NCBI GenBank assembly: GCA_034231615.1
Contig: CM067311.1
Location: forward strand, 15,347,360 to 15,411,359
Length of the DNA stretch: 64,000 nucleotides
Direction: 5' to 3'
From: Meghimatium bilineatum
Lineage: Eukaryota; Mollusca; Gastropoda; Stylommatophora; Philomycidae
Made by a program: the position numbers and the translations under genes. Below the pieces are notes generated by a model. It was not told where the DNA came from. It saw only the letters and a program-made list of their open reading frames with translations, and did no database searches. Each line of letters begins with the position of its first letter. Within the stretch, counting starts at the first letter, position 1. Positions 52,565 to 62,479 of the stretch are shown in pieces.

Positions 52565-53869
52565 ATGACCTCACCTTTTCACAAATCAGAACTTAACATG
52601 GCAATTCAAAATCTAAAAAAGAAGAAAGCCCCTGGACCCGATGGAATCACAAATGAAATGCTCCAACACCTAGGTCCAGTGGGTAGAAGCAGAATCCTAG
52701 ACCTTTTTAATGAATCATGGGCGCAAGGGATCTTCCCAGAAGAATGGAAAGAGGCAGAAATAATTCCAATTGCCAAGAAAGGAAAACCAAAAACCAACAA
52801 AACAAGTTACCGCCCTATCAGTCTACTTAGTTGCTTAGGAAAGGTCATGGAAAAAATGGTGAATAACAGACTCTTAAACTACCTGGAGGAAAACAATCTT
52901 CTAGATGACTGCCAATCAGGCTTCAGAAAACACAGATGCACTGAGGACCAAACAACATACCTTGCCCAGGAAATAGAAGATGCTTTCCAGAAAAAATCAA
53001 AACTCCTAGCCACCTTCTTTGACCTCACAAAGGCCTTTGACAAAGTCTGGAAAGAGGGGCTATTGCTAAAACTTGCCCAGAAAGGAATCAGAGGCAAAAT
53101 GTTTCAGTGGATAAAAAGCTTCCTACGAGGCAGACATGCAAGAGTCAAACTCCAGGGAATGAAAAGTAAAATGGTCAACATAACAGAAGGTGTCCCACAG
53201 GGAGGAATTCTGTCCCCCACACTCTTTATAGTTTTTATAGACGATCTGCCAAAACTATTCACACCATATGTACATAGAGCTCTCCATGCAGACGATCTTG
53301 CTATCTGGACCCAATCAGAATACATTGGAGTTGCAAAAGTTAGAATGCAGGAGGCAATAAACAAAGTTGAAGAGTGGGCAAAAACCCGGGGTGTTCAAAT
53401 AAACAAAAGTAAGACAGTCACTACCCTTTTCACCCTCTCCACAAAGCCTGAAAATTATACTCTCACTCTAGACAATACCCCACTCCCAAAAGAAAACACC
53501 CCAGACTACCTGGGGCTAAAATTTGACAAAAGACTTACTTGGGGATCACACATTGAAGAGACAGAAAATAAAGCCACACGCAGACTACAAATAATGAAAA
53601 AACTATCTGGGACAGATTGGGGAGCCAACATAAAAACCATAAGACAAGTCTATGTAGGTCACATTCGTCCAACTCTGGAATATGGATTGACCACATATGC
53701 AACAGCAGCAAACACCAATCTTCAAAAGCTGGACAAAATTCAAAATGCAGGTCTCCGAATCATAACAGGAGGACTAAGGAGCACACCTATAACATCAATG
53801 GAAGCAACAGCAGGATTACAAAACCTAACAGACCGCAGGGATGAGAAAATAACAATAATGACAGAATAA
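52565..53869 (+). pseudogene. LINE reverse transcriptase part of ORF2
   Basis: 434 codons. APGPDGITNEML, SYRPISLLSCLGKVMEK, QSGFRKHRCTEDQ, FFDLTKAFDKVW (first catalytic Asp, D153), GVPQGGILSPTLF and LHADDLAIW (D243-D244) are the RT blocks in order. The usual tyrosine of YADD is histidine here. Thumb and connection follow (DYLGLKFDKRLTWGSHIE, LSGTDWGANIKTIRQVY). It stops at TAA (53867-53869), where the sibling copy at 57.7 kb has AAA, so a single substitution truncates it. The frame really begins upstream of the ATG, continuous with the endonuclease. Confidence 0.92.
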
Positions 53870-53893
53870 TTTAGACGTCTGAAACATCACCCT

Positions 53894-54925
53894 ATGCATG
53901 AAAAAACAAAAGAACTAACAAAAAATAGACTGAAAAGACCAAGCTTCAATCACCTTTCAAAAAAACTTATGAAAGCCAATAAAGAAGTAACCAGCAACAA
54001 TCCGGATGAATGGGAACAGCTAGAAGCATATTGCAACATCACAAACACTTCACCCATATATACAGCAAAACTTACAATACCAGACATTGAGAGCAAAACT
54101 ATGGAAACCCCTACTGCCCTTAAGGCAAAAACACTTGATCACCTAGACACCCAATACCCTACCTCACAGTGGATTCATGTCTTCACAGATGGATCATCAG
54201 AGGGTGCAGTAAAGAAAGGAGGAGCTGGGATACTAATACTCATACCAAACACCCCAAAACTAGAACTCTCAATTGCTACTGGCAAATTATCAACAAATTA
54301 CAGGGCAGAGCTACAAGCAATCTTGGAAGCATCAAAGGCTCTAGAGGAACGGAGGCTCAAAGGAGCTAACATAGTCTTCTTGTGTGACTGCATGTCAGTA
54401 CTCCAAACCATCCAAAAGGAACCTAAAGATCTCCTAACAAAAACAACTGTAGAACTTCTAAATCAACTATCTGCCAACAATAAAGTTGTGCTGCAGTGGA
54501 TCCCTGCACACTGTGGAATAGCAGGAAATGAAGGAGCTGACAGACTGGCAAAAGCAGGTGCAAAAAAGGAACAATTCCACCACAGAATATCACTGACTGA
54601 AGCAAAAACCCTCATCAAAGGAATATACAAACATACATGGAGTCAGAGAACAGGCAGTAACTTGCCACAGGACCCTATTCTAAAGCTAAACAGGCCACAA
54701 CAAACCACAATTTTTAGACTTCGCACAGGACACTGCAGACTACAAGCACATCTCCACAAAATTAAGGCTGCCCAAACTGACCAATGCCCATGTCAAAAGG
54801 GTCCCCAGACTCCAGAACATATTCTGCAGACATGCCCACTCTTTGATGACGTGAGAACCAAAATATGGCCTCAAGAGACAGATCTGAAGGTGAAGCTGTG
54901 GGCAACCGTGAGGACCTCCTGCTGA
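53894..54925 (+). pseudogene. LINE RNase H part of ORF2
   Basis: Same frame as RT after the premature stop. WIHVFTDGSS (D99), YRAELQAI (E139), VFLCDCMSVLQ (D165) and LQWIPAHCGIAGNEGADRLA (H206, D216) give the full D-E-D-H-D set. Then RLRTGHCRLQAHLHKI, CPCQKGPQTPEHILQTC and WPQETDLKVKLW. One G lost near 54900 changes the end to ATVRTSC; the sibling reads LWGNHEDLLLTTEFMEAAHL and then PV. Confidence 0.9.
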
Positions 54926-55009
54926 CGACTGAATTCATGGAGGCGGCCCACCTTCCTGTATAGACTTATGAGCATAGGAAACTGATCGCAGAAGAAGAAG
55001 AAGAAGATT

Positions 55010-55365
55010 GTGTCTATAAAATGGGGTCATGACTCAAAAATATTTCAGAATCAGACCGATTGATGTAGAAGAAATCTCTTATTTCTTAGACGTGTCTCTA
55101 AATCTGGACAATCATTCTTTGATATAATTCTGTCATTCATTGTGGTTAAAAAAAATTACAAAGTACTTCATATAATCTTCAACAATTTTATTTACATTAA
55201 ATATCTATTTTATTTATAAACCTGCACCCATCAGGGTCATAAGGGTACCACATTGAAATCTTTAGCACACAGTCCCCCAAGGGGTGAAAATTCTTGAGAC
55301 TAATGGGAATCGAACCAGGCCCATTGCAGTGGCACCAAATCACCTTGCAAAGTATGGTTTTAACA
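55010..55365. other. No gene; host sequence after the full-length LINE
   Basis: The minus strand at about 55197-55360 contains ATTCGAACC-type sequence (ATGGGAATCGAACCAGGCCC on plus), a possible B box of a decayed SINE. Not strong enough to call. Confidence 0.35.
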
Positions 55366-55369
55366 ATAC

Positions 55370-55735
55370 ATTTGCGAGAAATGAGATGTTTGAGAAAAGT
55401 TAAAAGTATCAAACATTGAGACCAACGGAGAAATGAAGATATCAGAGAAGAAATAAAAACCATCTCAAGACTACATTGAGAGACAGCAAACAAGGTGGTT
55501 TAGTCACATCATTAGAATGGAACCAAAGCAACCAGCACTTTGTGCATACAACAGCTGAAGATCGGGCTACAGGGAACAAGGAAGACCAAGAATTAGATGG
55601 ATGGAGACAATCAAAGAAACCTTAAAGAGACACGCGCTGACAATTGCCAAAGTCTGACAACTCCAACTTCACCCACAACATTTAACAACACAATTGGAGA
55701 ACCCATGTAATAGGACAGCAAAGTACACCCCATAA
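55370..55735 (+). pseudogene. LINE RT C-terminal fragment
   Basis: Shifted frames give MRCLRKVKSIKH, RRNEDIREEIKTISRL, FSHIIRMEPKQPALCAYNS, GYREQGRPRIRWMETIKETL and KRHALTIAKV, the standard end of LINE polyproteins. A distinct family from A, B and C. Dead. Confidence 0.75.
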
Positions 55736-55964
55736 GCTTCCTCTTTGGGCACCCCAATCATGAAGCCCTGATTGTTTCCATTAATGGGCAATAAGGTTAG
55801 TAAAGCATCGAGAGGTTTCAGCAGCTTAAGCTAATATTTTTCTTTTCCACTCTTCATATTCCACTACTGAAGTCATTTGTTGATGCTTATCTGCAGTCTG
55901 TTCTACTTTCTGTCTTTTTTTATCTCTCATCATCTGAAAATTAGAAAAGTTAAAAAAAAGGGTT

Positions 55965-56213
55965 CAAAAGTTGTAAAGGATTGACTTCACTGTACTCGGT
56001 TTCCCATATATACTCATCACTCTCAACAAAGTGGCATGCCGCCTGCCAAAAGTACCACTGATATCACGTAACTCCATAGATCAAGTGATAACCCACAGGG
56101 ATCTCTGAAAAAATCCACTTGATACACAAAATGACATGAGTCAGATTCGAACTCATGACCTCTTGAACTCAAGGTGAACAGCTTAACCCCATTACACTAA
56201 GGAGATCAACCTA
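55965..56213 (-). mobile_element. tRNA-derived SINE
   Basis: On the minus strand A box TAGTGTAATGG (56189-56199) and B box GAGTTCGAATC (56144-56154), both near-perfect, followed by a body with AGATCCCTGTGGGTTATCAC, GGCGGCATGCCAC and CCGAGTACAGTGAAGTCAAT. A diverged sibling lies at 19195-19440. Confidence 0.9.
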
Positions 56214-56404
56214 GAAAATTAGAAAGTTGTGACAAATCTTCAAATTAATAATATTGACTTTAATTAATGTTTTATGTGGGTCAGTACACATCACAGCCAG
56301 CCCCTTGTCATGGATATGAAGATTTAGTTGCCCCCAGTATGTTGACTTAAAGTGTTGCGCAGAACAGCAAAACTATGACCTGCCATGTATGTTGTTAAAG
56401 ATGA

Positions 56405-56660
56405 ATAAGGAAATTTGGGGTTGTCTTGATCCATCCCATAGAATACTAAAGTAACCCAGAAGTCATTCTGAAGTTGGAATGTGTCGCAGATAAGCTGTAA
56501 ACCACACATAATGAACTCAGTTCTCTAGACTCATTCTTTGACATGGCTTTATGGTCACTTTGACCCATGTGATAGGATAGAAAAATACACCCCTAAAGCT
56601 CCTTAGCTGTCTCTTACAACATGCATAGCAGGTCGCAAGGTTGCTATACTTTGATCCCCT
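56405..56660. mobile_element. Two Element X pieces joined in opposite orientation
   Basis: 56405-56535 is plus (CATTCTGAAGTTGGAATGTG, GATAAGCTGTAAACCACA, CTCTAGACTCATTC). 56535-56660 is minus (TCACTTTGACCCATGTGATA, GCTGTCTCTTACAACATGCA, AGGTTGCTATACTTTGATCC). Confidence 0.65.
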
Positions 56661-56964
56661 TTTGGGCATCAGCAGATCAATAGAATAATGTCACGTCTGT
56701 CCTTGTCTGGAAAACGTGCCTATGTAATAGTTCGTCTATATGCAGAAAATAGAACAAACTCAGAAATTATGCACAGGTTCATTGAAAGTTTGTTATGGTG
56801 TACACAGTTTTCATGTAGTCAATAATTTTACATCACTTGCAGAGCGTATCGCCACAAATTACAAAAATGGCTAATGTTGGTAAAATTATGGCATGATTTA
56901 ATGAGAAGAGATAATGCTAGAGTTTGGAGGGGAGAGGTGTTAGGTGCAGTGTTAAAACTAATTC

Positions 56965-57180
56965 TGAGGAGCACATTAGCCTAGTTGATGTGAGCTTGCT
57001 TGCTATCACTGGATTATAGCATACCAGGTTCAAAACCTTGTCCTGACAAACAAAAATTCCTGTTGTGATTTCTCGCTGGACACGACCACTCCTCCTGTCG
57101 ACTCAGCTGTAATAGGGTACCTGACACATGAGTTAGGGGAGGTAAAGACAGTAAGAAAGGGAACTGGCCACCCCAATTAA
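56965..57180 (+). mobile_element. tRNA-derived SINE
   Basis: A box TAGCCTAGTTG at 56977-56987 and B box GGTTCAAAACC at 57028-57038, 41 bp apart. The body includes TCGCTGGACACGACCACTCC and GGTACCTGACACATGAGTTA. A family not seen elsewhere in this window. Confidence 0.8.
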
Positions 57181-57225
57181 TAGCTGCTGTGGCTTAGTGC
57201 ATGAAGTTATATTCATCTGTAAGTC

Positions 57226-58860
57226 GAAGAGTGGGCAAAAACCTGGGGCGTTCAAATAAACAAAAGTAAGACCGTCACTACACTTTTCACCCTCTCCACA
57301 AAGCCTGAAAATTATACTCTCACTCTAGACAATACCTCACTCCCAAAAGAAAACACCCCCAGTCTACCTGGGGCTAAAATTTGACAAAAGACTTACTTGG
57401 GGATCACACATTGAAGAGACAGAAAATAAAGCCACACGCAGACTACAAATAATGAAAAAACTATCTGGGACAGATTGGGGAGCCAACATAAAAACCATAA
57501 GACAAGTCTATGTAGGTCACATTCGTCCAACTCTGGAATATGGATTGACCACATATGCAACAGCAGCAAACACCAATCTTCAAAAGCTGGACAAAATTCA
57601 AAATGCAGGTCTCCGAATCATAACAGGAGGACTAAGGAGCACACCTATAACATCAATGGAAGCAACAGCAGGATTACAAAACCTAACAGACCGCAGGGAT
57701 GAGAAAATAACAATAATGACAGAAAAATTTAGACGTCTGAAACATCACCCTATGCATGAAAAAACAAAAGAACTAACAAAAAATAGACTGAAAAGACCAA
57801 GCTTCAATCACCTTTCAAAAAAACTTATGAAAGCCAATAAAGAAGTAACCAGCAACAATCCGGATGAATGGGAACAGCTAGAAGCATATTGCAACATCAC
57901 AAACACTTCACCCATATATACAGCAAAACTTACAATACCAGGCATTGAGAGCAAAACTATGGAAACCCCTACTGCCCTTAAGATAAAAACACTTGATCAC
58001 CTAGACACCCAATACCCTACCTCACAGTGGATTCATGTCTTCACAGATGGATCATCAGAGGGTGCAGTAAAGAAAGGAGGAGCTGGGATACTAATACTCA
58101 TACCAAACACCCCAAAACTAGAACTCTCAATTGCTACTGGCAAATTATCAACAAATTACAGGGCAGAGCTACAAGCAATCTTGGAAGCATCAAAGGCTCT
58201 AGAGGAACGGAGGCTCAAAGGAGCTAACATAGTCTTCTTGTGTGACTGCATGTCAGTACTCCAAACCATCCAAAAGGAACCTAAAGATCTCCTAACAAAA
58301 ACAACTGTAGAACTTCTAAATCAACTATCTGCCAACAATAAAGTTGTGCTGCAGTGGATCCCTGCACACTGTGGAATAGCAGGAAATGAAGGAGCTGACA
58401 GACTGGCAAAAGCAGGTGCAAAAAAGGAACAATTCCACCACAGAATATCACTGACTGAAGCAAAAACCCTCATCAAAGGAATATACAAACATACATGGAG
58501 TCAGAGAACAGGCAGTAACTTTCCACAGGACCCTATTCTAAAGCTAAACAGGTCACAACAAACCACAATTTTTAGACTTCGCACAGGACACTGCAGACTA
58601 CAAGCACATCTCCACAAAATTAAGGCTGCCCAAACTGACCAATGCCCATGTCAAAAGGGTCCCCAGACTCCAGAACATATTCTGCAGACATGCCCACTCT
58701 TTGATGACGTGAGAACCAAAATATGGCCTCAAGAGACAGATCTGAAGGTGAAGCTGTGGGGCAACCATGAGGACCTCCTGCTGACGACTGAATTCATGGA
58801 GGCGGCCCACCTTCCTGTATAGACTTATGAGCATAGGAAACTGATCGCAGAAGAAGAAGA
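57226..58860 (+). mobile_element. 5'-truncated sibling of the full-length LINE, 12-bp target duplication
   Basis: ATATTCATCTGT lies at 57209-57220 and again at 58861-58872, right after the GAAGAAGAAGA tail. The sequence is almost identical to 53365-55004 of the full-length copy. AAGTC (57221-57225) is extra at the 5' junction. Both copies probably derive from one recent source. Confidence 0.95.
57452..58822 (+). pseudogene. LINE RT C-terminus plus complete RNase H (open frame)
   Basis: 456 codons open from LSGTDWGANIKT to MEAAHLPV. Compared with 53.6-54.9 kb it keeps the lysine codon where that copy has a stop, and has the full C-terminus. All RNase H residues are present (FTDGSS, YRAELQA, LCDCMS, WIPAHCGIAGNEGAD). 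Upstream at about 57357 one extra C shifts the frame (ACCCCCAGTCTACC), and the RT catalytic box lies beyond the truncation, so it cannot mobilise itself. Confidence 0.92.
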
Positions 58861-58872
58861 ATATTCATCTGT

Positions 58873-59105
58873 GACATCAGGTGGCTACCATGGGGCCTAC
58901 CTTTACTTACAACTAATTCTAATTCTACCCCCTCCTGCTGTGTTTCAAAAACTGTGTTCTTCCTATTTTCGTTAATTATTTCCCTGGCTTCAAACTACTA
59001 AACAATTGCATTCTGCAATGTCACAAACTATTAAAAAATTATGACCAGACAATTCTTTAAAATCTATGAGCGCTGTAAACATTGGTAGGCACACGTTCCA
59101 GGCAT
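58873..59105. other. No recognisable gene or element
   Basis: Short gap after the LINE; nothing recognised. Confidence 0.4.
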
Positions 59106-59107
59106 GA

Positions 59108-59290
59108 ACCGTTACTTCTTCTTCTGCATTCATTCTCAAACTCTTGTAAACTATCAGGATGTATTCTGGAGAACAGAATCTGCCAAATCAAGGTTTACAG
59201 CTGTCTGAGATATCTGCTCCTTTCAGTACAACATACCAAATTTAGTACAGCTTTGTGGGTCACTGACGTCACATGGGTCCATTCATTATT
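59108..59290 (-). mobile_element. Element X copy, minus
   Basis: TTCTTCTTCTGCATTCATTC, TCAAACTCTTGTAAACTATC, AGGATGTATTCTGGAGAACA, TTTACAGCTGTCTGAGATAT. Confidence 0.7.
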
Positions 59291-59444
59291 CGTGGTTTAA
59301 ATAAAAATTACTCCCATGGTTAAACCAGACAGGAGAAAGTTGCATATCAGGGCTCAAACTCTGGGAAGGTGCCATATTAATTTAGCAAGTGTTGTCGAGG
59401 ACCCTCTTCAGGAGGTTTCTGGTCTTTTTCTTCATTCCAAAACT

Positions 59445-59585
59445 TCCAATGGATATCTCTTGCAGCAGAACAATGGTCCTACTAAATTTCCAGCAGAATT
59501 TAGTCCAGAGAATGGAAATTCTCTGCGTTGAGTCGCCGTTTTATTTACACCAATAATACGACACATCCATCTTTGATGGGGGTTT
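59445..59585 (-). mobile_element. Element X subfamily copy, minus
   Basis: GCAGCAGAACAATGGTCCTA, TTTAGTCCAGAGAATGGAAA and ACGACACATCCATCTTTGAT; shares its insertion with 35288-35455. Confidence 0.7.
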
Positions 59586-59589
59586 CTGG

Positions 59590-60170
59590 TTGGTTGCTGA
59601 TCCAGCGGTCAATGGGCTCATGACCTTTGACCCAATGCCATTGTGTGATATATGCATGTGTTTGTGAGTTGTTGTTTTGTTCCATATAATGTGTTCCATT
59701 TATCTGGCCCTGGAGGGAGAAGCATTTTCCTGATGTCATCCAGCGCTGGACATTCAAAAAGGTGGTGGTCAACAGTTTCATATGGATGAGTGCACAGCCG
59801 GCACCCTGGAGTGTGTTGTGGTTGTATTCTGTTCAGGTGATTGTTAAGCTGTACATGTTGTGCGCGCAGTCGGAATATGATACTCTGGTCTTTTCTTTCC
59901 AGGAGGTTGATATTGTCTTTAGGATTTGGGCTGGTCATATATTTATAGATTTCCCTCCCAGTGTTTCCCATGGCCCATCTGTTCATCCAATTTTCTTTGT
60001 TCACAGATTTCAGAATCATTTTAACTGTGTGCATTGCTGTTTCTGTATAAGGCTGTTCTTGTTGTGCTCCCCTCTTTGCTAGTCTGTCTGCCTTATCATT
60101 ACCAGGTGTGTTTGAGTGGCCAGGAATCCACTGCATAACAATGTTGACATCATAAGATGTGAGCAGCTGG
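59590..60170 (-). pseudogene. LINE RNase H C-terminal fragment, AACC-tail family
   Basis: 172-codon minus frame: MQWIPGHSNTPGNDKADRLA (RNase H His and last Asp), NRWAMGNTGREIYKYMTSPN, RKDQSIIFRLRAQHVQLNNH, CRLCTHPYETVDHHLFEC (CHHC-like knuckle) and a C-terminal TCIYHTMALGQRS. Better preserved than 47760-48970. The catalytic N-terminal half of RNase H and the RT are missing. Confidence 0.88.
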
Positions 60171-60269
60171 TTTGGGGTTTCTGGTCAACCACTGACTAGA
60201 CAGATGAGCACTTATGGGAAACCGTGTGTTATGACACTGGTTCATAACTCATATTACCTTTACCTTTTA

Positions 60270-60392
60270 CAGTTGATCCCAAATCATCATTATTGACTAT
60301 GATGGACGAACATGACAGGATGATCATGCAGTCTCCGGATTACATCCTGCTAATATGCAGGAGTTTAAGAATGAACACAGAAGAAGAGTGCC
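60270..60392 (+). mobile_element. Element X copy, partial
   Basis: ATGACAGGATGATCATGCAG, CTCCGGATTACATCCTGCTA, GCAGGAGTTTAAGAATGAAC, ending ACAGAAGAAGA. Confidence 0.65.
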
Positions 60393-60439
60393 CAAAGAGC
60401 ACTAGAAAACACTTCAAGCGAATGGATTCATCAAACTCT

Positions 60440-60705
60440 GTGGTCTGTATCAAAAGGTGAAAAAAAAACATCTGCCAACTGGGTCAGATGGTCTGCCAAA
60501 ATTAATTAACATCTTTCTGTAGATATCCGTCTCTATAGACCAGCGTTCCTCATTTAACTGGTTTAGTGAAATGCAGTCTTGCAGGATATGTTCCATTGTC
60601 TGCCCACATGGACACAGAGGTAATGTTACCAGGTTTGGATGAATATATAGTATAAGAAATATAACAAAATAGAGGATGACAAATACACTGATATTGTTAC
60701 TACCT
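60440..60705 (-). pseudogene. LINE C-terminal fragment after RNase H
   Basis: Minus frame reads HPNLVTLPLCPCGQTMEHIL + QDCISLNQL, the Cys-rich knuckle region of RNase H LINEs, then ERWSIETDIYRKMLIN. The same fragment, further decayed, is at 63620-63835. Confidence 0.75.
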
Positions 60706-60984
60706 TGAATTTGAGCTTCTACGACCTCCAATAAACTCCTCTTTGTACTTTTTACTTGTGGACTTTTGTCTGTGGATTGATGATTTATTCATTGCAGACA
60801 TTTAATATTTACTTTAATAATACAAAAAGGGTCATAGAATAGAAGAGATCAAACATTTCAAAAGATGTAGAGTTTCAGTTTTACTTACATCAAATATTGA
60901 CAGACAGTTAATCCGTAGTAATAAATGAATAGGCAAAAAATATTCGGGCAAGGACCTTCTTCACCCTTGTTGCCCGGCCTGAAA

Positions 60985-61240
60985 GGGGAGAATATAATAG
61001 TGAAACTTTTACATGTCATGCATGTTGTAAGAGGTGACTCAGGCTTTTAGGGGGTGGAGTTGGCTGTCACATCCCTTACAGGGTCAAATGACACAGAAAC
61101 TATGCTAAAGTCAAATGTATCAGGACCAATGGCCAAGATATCACAGCCAAGCTGCAAGCCATGACACAGTGCATTTATTTCTCCAGACTACATCCTGTTA
61201 ATCTGAAGGAGTTTGAAAAAGAACGCAGAAGAAAAGGGCC
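60985..61240 (+). mobile_element. Element X copy, near complete
   Basis: CATGTCATGCATGTTGTAAG, AGGTGACTCAGG, GTGGAGTTGGCTGTCACATC, AGGGTCAAATGACACAGAAA, CTATGCTAAAGTCAAATGTA, AAGATATCACAGCCAAGCTG, CCAGACTACATCCTGTTAAT and GAACGCAGAAGAAAAG. Confidence 0.85.
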
Positions 61241-61262
61241 TCCTTAATATGACACTGGAGAA

Positions 61263-61486
61263 ATTATGATGGTTGCACAGAACAGAGAGTAGCAGTGCTT
61301 GATGATGGTTGCACAGAACAGAGAGTAGCAGTGCTTAATGATGGTTGCACAGAACAGAGAGTAGCAGTGCTTAATGATGGTTGAACAGAACAGAGAGTAG
61401 CAGTGCTTAATGATGGTTGCACAGAACAGAGAGTAGCAGTGCTTAATGATGGTTGCACAGAACAGAGAGTAGCAGTGCTTGATGAT
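61263..61486. repeat. 36-bp tandem repeat, about 6 copies
   Basis: Unit GATGGTTGCACAGAACAGAG + AGTAGCAGTGCTTAAT. Near-identical copies. The 36-bp period keeps a minus frame open (QPSLSTATLCSV repeats); artefact. Confidence 0.95.
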
Positions 61487-61737
61487 GTTCTGCTAAAGAA
61501 ATATCACATTAAAGAAGCTATTGGTTAATCTATGTTATTGTACTTCACGGCAAACCCACAATTCTACATCTCCCTGAGAAGATGTCAAAGAATATGCATG
61601 CTGATAGTCCCATGGCTAGCTAGCTGGATAAACACTCTTAATTCTACTCGATGTGTTCTCAGTTCTATTTATACCATAAATAATATTGAATTGCCGCCCA
61701 TGTGTTACCAAGGTCTGAGAAGAAAGTAAAGAACAGC

Positions 61738-61978
61738 AACATTGTTTACCTTTCATGCATGTTGTAAGAGGCGACTAAGGAGGTTATGGGATGGAGTTGG
61801 CTGTCCCATTCCATATAGGGTCAACATGACTCAAAGCTATGCTAAAGTCATATGTGTCAGACCGAAAGGCGCAGATATTGCATCATTGCTGTAAACCATG
61901 ACACAAGACATTCCGTTCTCTGGACTACATCCTGCTAATTTGGAGGAGTTTGAGAATGAACGAAGAAAAAGAAGATAA
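61738..61978 (+). mobile_element. Element X copy, near complete
   Basis: TTTCATGCATGTTGTAAGAG, GCGACTAAGGAGG, ATGGAGTTGGCTGTCCCATT, CGAAAGGCGCAGATATTGCA, CTGTAAACCATGACACAAGA, CTCTGGACTACATCCTGCTA, GGAGGAGTTTGAGAATGAAC and a GAAGAAAAAGAAG tail. The cleanest copy in the window. Confidence 0.88.
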
Positions 61979-61979
61979 T

Positions 61980-62475
61980 GAATTGCCTTGGATGCAGCAT
62001 GGATACCTCCTGGATACCTCATCTATCCCATTGTCCACTCCAGCAAGTGACCACAAACTTCAGTACATCACCAGTGTTTATCTTAAATTCACAGATACAA
62101 GTCTGTCTGTTCTCTTATTACTACGAATATCAGCACACCCAGGCAATAGATCAATGTGATATCCAGAAGTTTAGAAATAGTTATAGTTTTGACAATGGAT
62201 GTTCTGAATATTTTGTTTATTTGCATATTGTCAAAAGGAGCAGCTATCACAGACAAGTTGTAAACCATGAAGCATTAAAGACTTATAGTATTGATTTTAA
62301 CCCCAAACATCATAATTGAAGCAATTATTCTGTATTTCCCATTGTGCTCCATGAGAACTCTCAATATCAATAGTTATAATAAACTCCAAGCCAGATTTTT
62401 CTCATATTTCCAGATAAATCAAAAATCACGGGACTTACCAGTTCAACAAATAACATCTCGGTAAATAACCAAATA
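61980..62475. other. No recognisable gene or element
   Basis: A 113-codon plus ORF (61978-62319) shows no domain and starts inside the Element X tail; not called. Confidence 0.4.
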
Positions 62476-62479
62476 CTGG

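Larger units (their letters stand above)
50555..55004 (+). mobile_element. Full-length 4.45-kb LINE (RNase H-bearing, jockey/I-like order)
   Basis: Flanked by AGATTGTGTCT at 50544-50554 and 55005-55015 (the final AG overlaps the GAA tail, so at least 9 bp are certain). Order: G-run and GC-rich 5' region (50555-51075), endonuclease frame, RT frame, RNase H frame, short 3' UTR (TAGACTTATGAGCATAGGAA, ACTGATCGCA) and (GAA)n. Endonuclease-RT-RNase H is the layout of I/jockey-group LINEs. Lesions: one extra A in an A7 tract at 52524-52530, TAA at 53867-53869, and one missing G near 54900. Otherwise well preserved, so the insertion is recent. No separate gag-like ORF1 was recognised. Confidence 0.92.
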
